Source: Bhargavaea ullalensis
GTDB taxonomy: Bacteria; Bacillota; Bacilli; Bacillales_A; Planococcaceae
Length of the DNA: 64,000 nucleotides
Reading direction: 5' to 3' (one strand)
Assembly (NCBI RefSeq): GCF_040545425.1
Contig: NZ_JBEPLW010000001.1
Shown: positions 57,442 through 64,000 of the stretch, one piece after another
How the letters are laid out: the number at the start of each line of letters is the position of its first letter
Numbering within the stretch: position 1 is the stretch's first letter
Notes under the pieces: generated by a model
Told to the model about the DNA's origin: nothing
What the model saw: only the letters and a program-made list of their open reading frames with translations
Database searches by the model: none
Made by a program: the position numbers and the translations under genes

Positions 57442-59857
57442 GCTCCAACTGATCACTTCCGAACTGATCGGCCATCTGGAGCGGCTGTCGAAAGATGCTT
57501 CCGAGATCAGTTGGATGACTGCATTCACGATGGCTTCGGGCGTGCGGAAGGTGTCGCCGTTCCTCAAAGAAGCCGCAAGCCGGGGAACTACAATTAAAAT
57601 CCTGACCGGCGACTACCTGTACGTCACCCAGCCGGAAGCGCTCCGGCTGCTCATCGAGGAATTGCCGCAGGCGGAAATCCGGATCTGGCAGAGCGGGGGA
57701 GCCAGCTTCCACCCGAAGGCTTACCTGTTTAGAGGAAAGCGGGACAACCACACCCTCATCGTCGGATCATCGAATCTCTCCAGGTCCGCCCTGACGACCG
57801 GCGTGGAGTGGAGCCTGCTTGCGCCTTCGGAAGCCGATCAAGGTGTTTTTGAAGAGGCGAACGACCGGTACCTCGAATTGTTCTATCATGAAGTGACCGT
57901 GCCGCTGAACCGGGAAACGCTCGCGGAATACGAGCGTCTACATAAGGAAGCAAACCAATCCAAGCCGATCAGCACCGCCTGGTCGGAAGCAGAAGAAACC
58001 GAGTTGATGCTCGGTCCGGGAGAATCGCAGGAGATTGCGGAAACCGCGGAAACGTACAGCGCCGAACCGCTAACGCCCCGGCCAGCGCAGGAAATGGCCC
58101 TCAACGCGCTCCGCGCCACGATGGAAGAGGAGTATGACCGGGCCATGGTCGTACTGGCGACCGGGCTGGGGAAAACCTATCTGGCCGCCTTTTTCGCGGC
58201 AAACTTCAGGCGCGTGCTGTTCATCGCACACCGCGAAGAAATCCTGCTGCAGGCAAGGAATTCATTTTTGCGCGTGCATCCTGGAAAAACTGCCGGCCTC
58301 TTCAATGCAGCGGAAAAGAAAACGGATGCGGACTTCACTTTTGCCTCCGTCTATACGCTCGGCAGCCGCCACAATATGGAGGAATTCTCGCCGGATGATT
58401 TTGACCTCATCGTGGTCGACGAATTCCATCATGCGGCGGCCCCGACTTATGAGCGGGTGCTTGATTACTTCAAACCGAAGTTCCTGCTCGGCATCACGGC
58501 GACCCCCGACCGGATGGACAATAAAGACGTCTACGCGATCTGCGGCGGTAACGTCGCCATCTCGATCCATTTCCTCGAAGCGATCGAGCGCGGCTGGCTG
58601 GCGCCGTTCAAGTATTTCGGCGTCTATGATGACACAGATTATGACGCCATCCGCTGGCTCGGCTCCCGCTACGACGAAGAAGAACTGCTCGTCGCCCAAC
58701 TGAGGGATGAGTTTGCTGAAAAAATCTTTATGGCATGGCAGGAGCACAAGCAGACCCGCACCATCGTGTTCTGTTCATCCATCAAACAGGCGGCCTTCAT
58801 GAATGAATACTTCACCGCCAATGGGATCCGATCAGCCGTCTTGCACGGCCGCACCGGGAAAGAAGACCGCCGCTCGGCCACCGGACGGCTAGAAACCGGC
58901 CGGCTTGAAGTGATCTTTACGGTCGACCTGTTCAACGAAGGCGTCGACATCCCGAAAGTCGACACACTGCTCTTCATCCGGCCGACCGAATCCCTCACCA
59001 TCTACACCCAGCAGATCGGCCGTGGGCTTCGCCTGGCGGATGGGAAAAGCCACTGCGTCATCATCGACTTCATCGGAAACTACCGGAATGCAGACGTGAA
59101 ACTCGCCGTCTTTGACGAATCGGGCACTTACGGAGAAAAGCGGGGGAGATTCACCGAGCCCGCGGTTCCGGCAGTATGCGAGTTCAATCTGGATCTGAGT
59201 GTCGTCAACCTGCTGAAAGAGATGGCCAAAAAACGGGCGCCGAGAAAAGACGCACTCGTCGCCGCCTATTTTGAGTTGAAACGAGAACTCGGAAGACGTC
59301 CAGACTATCTGGAATACCATCTGCAGGCCGACGCCGATTCCAGAGCGGTCAAACAGGAATTCGGCAGTTATTTTGGCATGCTGGCCTACGCAGGGGAACT
59401 GGATGACGAAGAGCTGGAAGTCTGGGAAACTTACAGAGACTGGTTCATCGAAGTCGAAAAGACCGGGATGAATAAGAGTTACAAAATGGTCGTCCTGCTT
59501 TACATGCTCTCAAGAGGTCTTAAGCACTGGACAGACCCCGTAACGCCCGAAGAAGTCGCCCCGTTCTTCCACCGGTACCTGATGGAGAAAGAGTACCGGA
59601 CGCGGGCAGACCTGAGCGACAAGACCGGTCAGCGGCTAATCGAATATGACGAAACGCGGACGGCTGATCTGATTGCGAAGATGCCGATGACGAAGTGGAG
59701 CGGGAGTGACAGGACCGGAACGATTTCTTTTGAGAACCGGTCTTTCAGCATCCGGGTGAAAAATGGGTCCGGCCTATCAAGTCGTGTAATTCACGATTGG
59801 ACACGTCAAATTGCAGTGTACCGACTGCATTTCTACTTTGAAAAGAAGGAAGCTTAA
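57434..59857 (+). CDS. superfamily 2 helicase with N-terminal PLD nuclease-like domain
   Basis: 807 aa. Residues 1-170: PLD fold with HxK (His93, Lys95) and GSSNLSRSAL (Asn114), the half-site of phospholipase-D-type nucleases. Helicase core: Walker A ATGLGKTYLAAF (about 242-253), DEFHHAAAP (motif II, Asp329), LGITATPD (III, about 353) and QQIGRGLRLADG (VI, about 526). The C-terminal 230 residues, with LGRRPDYLEYHLQADADSRA, resemble a shortened DUF3427-like region. PLD-helicase proteins occur in phage-defence settings; with an overlapping MazG-like gene this is a candidate defence pair. ATG 57434 follows GAGG. Confidence 0.85.
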   Translation: MTKLQLITSELIGHLERLSKDASEISWMTAFTMASGVRKVSPFLKEAASRGTTIKILTGDYLYVTQPEALRLLIEELPQAEIRIWQSGGASFHPKAYLFRGKRDNHTLIVGSSNLSRSALTTGVEWSLLAPSEADQGVFEEANDRYLELFYHEVTVPLNRETLAEYERLHKEANQSKPISTAWSEAEETELMLGPGESQEIAETAETYSAEPLTPRPAQEMALNALRATMEEEYDRAMVVLATGLGKTYLAAFFAANFRRVLFIAHREEILLQARNSFLRVHPGKTAGLFNAAEKKTDADFTFASVYTLGSRHNMEEFSPDDFDLIVVDEFHHAAAPTYERVLDYFKPKFLLGITATPDRMDNKDVYAICGGNVAISIHFLEAIERGWLAPFKYFGVYDDTDYDAIRWLGSRYDEEELLVAQLRDEFAEKIFMAWQEHKQTRTIVFCSSIKQAAFMNEYFTANGIRSAVLHGRTGKEDRRSATGRLETGRLEVIFTVDLFNEGVDIPKVDTLLFIRPTESLTIYTQQIGRGLRLADGKSHCVIIDFIGNYRNADVKLAVFDESGTYGEKRGRFTEPAVPAVCEFNLDLSVVNLLKEMAKKRAPRKDALVAAYFELKRELGRRPDYLEYHLQADADSRAVKQEFGSYFGMLAYAGELDDEELEVWETYRDWFIEVEKTGMNKSYKMVVLLYMLSRGLKHWTDPVTPEEVAPFFHRYLMEKEYRTRADLSDKTGQRLIEYDETRTADLIAKMPMTKWSGSDRTGTISFENRSFSIRVKNGSGLSSRVIHDWTRQIAVYRLHFYFEKKEA

Positions 59858-59865
59858 GTCTAAAA

Positions 59866-59973
59866 TTGCACCATCGACAGGAGACATACGACAAAATCTT
59901 CCGGGCTTTCGATTTAAGTATCTGTGATGTTGCGGAAGCGATGATCCAATTGGATGCCGCGGCTGATGAATAG
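59866..59973 (+). other. short protein-like frame after the helicase gene
   Basis: From TTG 59866 one frame reads 35 codons (HHRQETYDKIFRAFDLSICD, VAEAMIQLDAAADE) with a protein-like composition before TAG. No good ribosome site; the frame also runs back into the helicase end out of phase. Perhaps a remnant of a larger gene. 59974-60008 and 60052-60225 hold no other gene. Confidence 0.25.
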
Positions 59974-60008
59974 GTTGCGACTACATTGTAAACAATAAAG
60001 ATTAGTAT

Positions 60009-60051
60009 GAAACCGCCGGCAGGAAATTGTTTTCCCGCCGGCGGTTTCCGC
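60009..60051. terminator. strong terminator downstream of the helicase gene
   Basis: GAAACCGCCGGC and GCCGGCGGTTTC pair outside AGGAAA/TTTTCC around ATTG, an almost uninterrupted 18-bp stem. No long T-run follows, so it may act as a processing or barrier hairpin. Confidence 0.7.
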
Positions 60052-60225
60052 ATGTTCCATAATTTTTGGGGAAACGATGAAGGTTTGACGCTGGATAAGG
60101 GATACATACCTCATGTCAGAGTAACTTCAGTAGATTAATTGTTCAGTCTATTTAATTGATAAAATAATCCAAAAGGCGTAGTCTGTTTGTATAACAAATG
60201 ATTTTGGGGATGGGAGGAAAGGCTT

Positions 60226-60726
60226 ATGAAGAAGATGCGCTTTTTGATGGTCGGCGCGCTTTCTGCGGCGCTCGTCCTGTCTGCGTGTTCTGACAAGGAA
60301 GACGAGGCGACGAAGGGTGAGGGTGCACAGGATGTCGCGGCGCCTTCGGGCGAGTTGCTGGCTCTTTCGGGGGATACGGTGTCCGAGCAGGGTGGCTGCG
60401 TACTGGCGAGCCGGTTTATGGCCGGGGACAAAATCATCTTTCGGGCAAATGCGATTGATCCCGAGACAAATGAGCAACTGAAGGATGCTAAACTTCAGGT
60501 GCACCTGTCGACCGGGGAGACGCTCGACATGGAATACGGTCCGCATGATCAGGACAACTTCTGGGTGGTGGCCTACCCGGTCACGGAAGACACCCCGACG
60601 GGCGCGCTCGATTACTACATCACAGGTGAGAGCGGAGATGCAAAAGTGGAACTGCATCCATTCGACGTGACGCCGTCGAAGCTGATGATCGTAGAGCCCG
60701 AGGAGGAAGAACAGCCGTCTTCCTGA
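60226..60726 (+). CDS. uncharacterised lipoprotein
   Basis: 166 aa. Lipobox LVLSAC (Cys21). A single beta-rich domain: GCVLASRFMAGDKIIFRANA, LQVHLSTGETLDMEYGPHDQ, NFWVVAYPVTEDTPTGALDY and DVTPSKLMIVEP, an Ig-like strand pattern. Followed by a second lipoprotein gene 30 nt downstream with related strand motifs, so the two likely form an operon of surface lipoproteins. GGGAGG precedes ATG. Function unknown. Confidence 0.75.
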   Translation: MKKMRFLMVGALSAALVLSACSDKEDEATKGEGAQDVAAPSGELLALSGDTVSEQGGCVLASRFMAGDKIIFRANAIDPETNEQLKDAKLQVHLSTGETLDMEYGPHDQDNFWVVAYPVTEDTPTGALDYYITGESGDAKVELHPFDVTPSKLMIVEPEEEEQPSS

Positions 60727-60756
60727 TGGGAACCGGTAGAAATGGGGGGCAGTACA

Positions 60757-62259
60757 ATGGAAAGAAAACCTGGAAAGTGGGGGATGCTGGCGGCGGCTTC
60801 GCTGCTGGCCGTGGCGCTTGCCGCGTGCAGTGGCCAGCCGTCGGCAGATTCGGAGGCCAAAGCGGATGAAGCGACAGAGCAGCAATCCGCGGCCAAAAAT
60901 GAAGAGACGGCAATGATGAACAATATCGAGCTGTCGGCGATGATAGGAGTCGTGCGTGACCGGGTCGAGTTCAAGGTCGACGAGCTTGAGCCGGATTCTG
61001 ACGTCCGGCTCATCTGGCCGAAGGTGACCGGACGCCATGTAACAGAAGACAATTACGTTTATGTAGGACCTGAATTTGAAGAAGAGGATATGACACTGCT
61101 GGAAGGCAAGAGCGATGCAGAAGGCAAGTGGTCGGGTTCTTTTGAAGTGCCGGAGGGATTTGGCGGAGATTATACCGTATATGTGGCAGATAAAGACGGC
61201 AAAATCGGTCAGACGGCGTTTACCGTGCACCCGACATTTACGATGGAGCCGGAGTCCGGTCCTGCCGGGACAGAGATTACCATCAAGATGGAGGGCCTCG
61301 GCTGGAGCACGTATGCACGAAACTGGCAATTGACGTATGACAATGCATATACCGGATTTGTCTCGGCTATTGCCACGGAAGGGACGGCAGAAGCGAAGAT
61401 CCGGGCAAGCGGTCCTGTAGGCCAGCACGCAATCCGCTTGAGGACAGGCTATCTCGGAAGTCCATACATCAACTGGAAGCAGTCTCCGTATACCGACAAG
61501 CCGGAGCCGGATTTCCTGTTTGAAGTGACCGACGGGGAGACAAATGTTGAAAACCGGGTGGAGGATATTCCGGAAATCGCGGGCGGCGTCAATATGCCGG
61601 AACTCAAGCAAGCAAAAGGCGTGGACGTTATGCTCGACAAAGAGGCCGGCACAGTCGGTGAATCAGTCACTCTGTCGGCATCCGGGCTGGCGGCGGACTC
61701 GGAAGTCGAGCTTGTCTGGAACACGATGAAAGGCAACCGGGTGAGCGGTCTTGGTTTCGCCGAGGAAGAGACGGTGCTGGACAAAATACAAGCGGATGCG
61801 GACGGTAGCCTCACGTATGATTTTGAAGTGCCGGACGACCTCGGCGGCATCCCGCATCGCATCGACTTGAAGTCGGGTGATGAAGTGGTCGGACAGGCGT
61901 ACTTTCGGATCCTGCCGTCGATCGTCAGCATGGAACCGAAGTCCGGCCCGGTCGGCACGAAGATTGAAGTGACGATCAACGGAGGCGGCTGGACTGAATT
62001 CGACAATGCCTATTATCTGACATACGACAATGCATTCAGCGGATACATGTGCTCATTCAACAGCCAGGGCAACCTGACATTCGATCTCATTGCGACCGGC
62101 GAGCCGGGCCATCACATGATCGACCTGTATCCGGGTATCTACCAACAGAAAGACAAGGACACGGACATGACGATCGTCCCCCAACTCACCTACTCGACGG
62201 ATCATCCGGGCTCGGCCATGCCGGCGATCCGGATGGCATTCGAAGTGACGGAGGAATAA
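60757..62259 (+). CDS. lipoprotein with two tandem Ig/IPT-like repeats
   Basis: 500 aa. Lipobox VALAAC (Cys24), acidic linker to about 50. Two homologous halves follow: in the first, VHPTFTMEPESGPAGTEITI, GLGWSTYARNWQLTYDNAYT; in the second, LPSIVSMEPKSGPVGTKIEV, GGGWTEFDNAYYLTYDNAFS. The MEP-SGP-GT start resembles IPT/TIG folds. Each half is preceded by a second domain with EVPEGFGGDYTVYVADKDG or EVPDDLGGIPHRIDLKSGD. Probably an outer-surface binding or structural lipoprotein. ATG 60757 follows GGGGGG at 8 nt. Confidence 0.8.
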   Translation: MERKPGKWGMLAAASLLAVALAACSGQPSADSEAKADEATEQQSAAKNEETAMMNNIELSAMIGVVRDRVEFKVDELEPDSDVRLIWPKVTGRHVTEDNYVYVGPEFEEEDMTLLEGKSDAEGKWSGSFEVPEGFGGDYTVYVADKDGKIGQTAFTVHPTFTMEPESGPAGTEITIKMEGLGWSTYARNWQLTYDNAYTGFVSAIATEGTAEAKIRASGPVGQHAIRLRTGYLGSPYINWKQSPYTDKPEPDFLFEVTDGETNVENRVEDIPEIAGGVNMPELKQAKGVDVMLDKEAGTVGESVTLSASGLAADSEVELVWNTMKGNRVSGLGFAEEETVLDKIQADADGSLTYDFEVPDDLGGIPHRIDLKSGDEVVGQAYFRILPSIVSMEPKSGPVGTKIEVTINGGGWTEFDNAYYLTYDNAFSGYMCSFNSQGNLTFDLIATGEPGHHMIDLYPGIYQQKDKDTDMTIVPQLTYSTDHPGSAMPAIRMAFEVTEE

Positions 62260-62288
62260 ACCCAGGAGCATTGGGGCGTTTCCATCAT

Positions 62289-62329
62289 AAAACCCGTCGG
62301 CGGGGAAAGTTCCCGCCGACGGGTTTTCG
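62289..62329 (+). terminator. terminator of the lipoprotein operon
   Basis: AAAACCCGTCGGCGGG and CCCGCCGACGGGTTTT pair over 16 bp around GAAAGTT. Confidence 0.93.
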
Positions 62330-62371
62330 TATGGTCGTATTGTTTCAGGCCATCCTATTCTAAAGTTTATT

Positions 62372-62575
62372 TTATTCCTGTGTGCCCTTCATTTGCTGCT
62401 GGGCTTGGCGGACGAGGCGCTTGGTGATTTCTCCGCCGACGGATCCGTTGGCACGCGCTGTCGTTTCAGAGCCCATTTGAACGCCGAATTCGTTGGCGAT
62501 CTCTTCCTTCATCTGGTCGAGTGCCTGGCGGACGCCCGGGACAACAAGTTTGTTCGAGTTGTTGTTGTTTGGCAT
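62372..62575 (-). CDS. alpha/beta-type small acid-soluble spore protein
   Basis: 67 aa. VVPGVRQALDQMKEEIANEF, GVQMGSETTARANGSVGGEI and TKRLVRQAQQQMKG are the alpha/beta SASP signature, with the GPR protease site near EFGVQ. These proteins coat spore DNA and protect it from UV and peroxide. AAAGGAGGGG precedes ATG. A sigma-G-like promoter lies upstream. Direct proof of spore formation together with cwlD and gerD. Confidence 0.96.
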   Translation of the reverse strand: MPNNNNSNKLVVPGVRQALDQMKEEIANEFGVQMGSETTARANGSVGGEITKRLVRQAQQQMKGTQE

Positions 62576-62600
62576 GTGGTTTCCCCTCCTTTGTTGCCAT

Positions 62601-62629
62601 TAGAATGGCCGTTTGCGAGAAGTCTATCC
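62601..62629 (-). promoter_or_regulatory. sigma-G/F-type promoter of the SASP gene
   Basis: On the minus strand GGATA (62629-62625), 17 nt, CATTCTA (62607-62601). The -10 matches forespore consensus CATnnTA; the -35 differs by one base from GHATR. The start codon is 25 nt further. Confidence 0.65.
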
Positions 62630-62840
62630 GGACATAAATTTTCCAGTCATCCCGAAAGCGAAGGAGCGGATGGCCGCCTGGATCCCGAGAAGGGCATCAT
62701 GGGCAACCGGCCGGAGTACGTTCAGCGGAATCCGTGTGAAGACGAACACAGGCAGACGGATGGAACGGGAAAGACTCAATAATAAAGGTGAACGTTCAGG
62801 ACGTGCCGAATCATGAATCATAATGGGAGGCGATGGACGC

Positions 62841-63260
62841 ATGTACGAGCTGAAAACGAAAGAGACGGATCGCGATGTGTTGGAGTTCATCGAAGAAGTG
62901 GAGAATGCGAAAAAACGCCAGGATGCCTATAGGCTGCTGGATTTGTTCACGGAGGTGACGGGATACCCGGCGAAGATGTGGGGGCCGAGCATCATCGGGT
63001 TCGGCCGGTATCATTACAAGTACGCGTCCGGTCACGAGGGCGATGCGCCGCTCGTCGGCTTTTCGCCGCGGAAAGCGAAGATCAGCCTGTACCTGGCCGG
63101 GGATCCGAAAACCGACGAGTTGTTGAAGGACTTCGGAAAGCACACGAGAGGAAAGGCGTGCGTCTACATCAACAAAGTGGATGACATCGACTTGAGTGTG
63201 CTTCAGGAACTCATTCGCCATACGGTCGCTTTCCTGCAGGAACAGTACCCGAAACACTAA
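62841..63260 (+). CDS. DUF1801-family protein
   Basis: 139 aa. FIEEVENAKKRQDAYRLLDL, GYPAKMWGPSIIGFGRYHYK, GFSPRKAKISLYLAGDPKTD and GKACVYINKVDDIDLSVLQE are the DUF1801 pattern (W-G-x-I-GFG-Y). Soluble, function not established; the fold resembles YdhG. ATG 62841 follows GGGAGG at 10 nt; a start at 62823 lacks a site. No gene is seen in 62630-62840 besides the SASP promoter. Confidence 0.82.
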   Translation: MYELKTKETDRDVLEFIEEVENAKKRQDAYRLLDLFTEVTGYPAKMWGPSIIGFGRYHYKYASGHEGDAPLVGFSPRKAKISLYLAGDPKTDELLKDFGKHTRGKACVYINKVDDIDLSVLQELIRHTVAFLQEQYPKH

Positions 63261-63262
63261 AA

Positions 63263-63302
63263 AAACGAATCAGCTCCCGCTTGGGGGGCTGATTCGTTTT
63301 TA
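63263..63302. terminator. bidirectional terminator
   Basis: AAAAACGAATCAGC and GCTGATTCGTTTTT pair outside TCCC/GGGG around GCTTGG, between convergent genes; the stop codon of the symporter lies in its edge. Confidence 0.9.
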
Positions 63303-64000
63303 TTCCGGATAAGCCGGTGATTTCCGGCGCTTCCGGCCATCGATGAACGCGGCGCCGACGATGTCGCCCATGACGTTCGAGGCGGTGCCGCCCATCCCGA
63401 TGAGGGCATCGATGCCGGCGATGAGCGCCACGATCTCAAGCGGCAGGCCGAACACGCCGAGGACGACGGACAAGGTGATGAGTCCGGCTGCCGGCACCCC
63501 GGCGGTCCCGACGGAGATGACCGTGCCGATCAGGACGATGAGGAACAGGTCGGAAAACGACAGGTTCAGGTCCATGATGTTGGCGGCGAACACGATGGAG
63601 GCACCCATGCGCAGCGCGCCGCCGTCCGAGTTGAACACGGCGCCGAGCGGCAGGGAGAAGTTGGCGACCCGTTCGGAGATGCCCGCTTTTTGGGCGGACT
63701 TGATCGCGACCGGAAGCGACGCCAGGCTGCTCGATGTAAAGAACGCCGTGCCGTAGGCTTCCTTCGTATCCTTCAAGAACGGGATGACGTGGAATCCGGC
63801 AAACCGGAGGAAGAACGTATAGACGACTGTCCAGTGGATCAGGATGCCGAGATAAAACACGGCGAGGAACTTGGACAGTGAGAGCAGGGTGCCCAGTCCC
63901 TGGGTGCCGAAAGTGACGGCGCTGATCGCCCCGATGCCGATCGGAGCAACGAGCAGCACGCCGTCCAGGATTTTATAAAACAATTTGTTCAGGGCGGCAA
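63300..64000 (-). CDS. dicarboxylate/amino acid:cation symporter (DAACS), 5' end outside window
   Basis: At least 233 residues, open to the right edge on the minus strand. The C-terminal half of a DAACS transporter: SSSLASLPVAIKSAQKAG (HP1-like serine motif), GAVFNSDGGALRMGASIVFA (TM7, NMDGT equivalent), GVPAAGLITLSVVLGVFGLP and IDALIGMGGTASNVMGDIVG (TM8, HP2 region). Such carriers import glutamate, dicarboxylates or cystine with Na+ or H+. NSDGG and the absence of the TM8 Arg suggest a TcyP/SstT-like rather than GltP substrate; unresolved. Confidence 0.88.
   Translation of the reverse strand, partial: AALNKLFYKILDGVLLVAPIGIGAISAVTFGTQGLGTLLSLSKFLAVFYLGILIHWTVVYTFFLRFAGFHVIPFLKDTKEAYGTAFFTSSSLASLPVAIKSAQKAGISERVANFSLPLGAVFNSDGGALRMGASIVFAANIMDLNLSFSDLFLIVLIGTVISVGTAGVPAAGLITLSVVLGVFGLPLEIVALIAGIDALIGMGGTASNVMGDIVGAAFIDGRKRRKSPAYPE

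Overview
The window is chromosomal DNA from a high-GC, spore-forming member of the Bacillales. Spore genes are present (cwlD, gerD, kbaA, an alpha/beta SASP). Two blocks keep the Bacillus subtilis order: cwlD-mrp/salA-gerD-kbaA-pdaB-like, and rocF followed by sigW-rsiW-cdaA-cdaR-glmM. GlnA, FruRKA, HPr/EI and GlmM resemble Firmicute proteins. The strong GC bias with Planococcaceae-like content suggests something close to Bhargavaea, but this is inference. There is no rRNA, prophage, insertion sequence or CRISPR array; six tRNA genes lie in two clusters.

Layout. 1-1.7 kb: a carotenoid desaturase (cut by the edge) diverges from a MerR/B12-type regulator across TTGTACAA palindromes. 1.8-4.4 kb: a DHA2 efflux pump converges on an LLM oxidoreductase. 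4.5-13.8 kb: sugar phosphotransferase region, with ptsHI divergent from fruRKA, then a second operon (EIIA, BglG-type antiterminator, EIICB, second HPr) behind a RAT/terminator leader. 13.9-16.4 kb: thioesterase and an SDR-MarR-SDR operon. 17-19.6 kb: MGMT, glnA without glnR, rhodanese. 19.7-25.2 kb: cupin and the sporulation/germination block. 25.3-31.1 kb: tRNAs, a RavA/ViaA-like pair, YugN, HD hydrolase, pirin and a structured element between tRNAs. 31.1-40.1 kb: inactive-looking M50 homologue, GNAT, arginase, SigW regulon core, c-di-AMP synthesis and GlmM. 40.1-42.2 kb: pseudouridine catabolism. 42.3-53.7 kb: small membrane proteins, a HIT-GNAT fusion, YtoQ, UvsE, ROK kinase, an HTH/DUF2975 module, CsaA and a Bcr/CflA pump. 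53.8-64 kb: methyltransferase, lipoproteins, a MazG-like plus PLD-helicase pair (possible defence), SASP, and a dicarboxylate-type symporter cut by the right edge.

The most striking signal is not a gene. Nine intergenic spots carry arrays of short repeats whose copies start almost exactly every 21 nt: a conserved core of about 12-14 nt and a variable filler of about 7 nt. Core sequences differ between loci but fall into families: GTTATCTTTAT at 3.3 and 35.2 kb, CCCGACATTC at 16.5 and 48.7 kb, GAATCGGACT at 53.7 and 56.9 kb, with three singletons. Most sit just after a terminator hairpin. The largest has 20 copies in a 92-nt higher-order pattern. Period, placement and family structure are seen directly; function is unknown. 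A period of two DNA helical turns (also seven codons) suggests an architectural, protein-binding or RNA-processing role.
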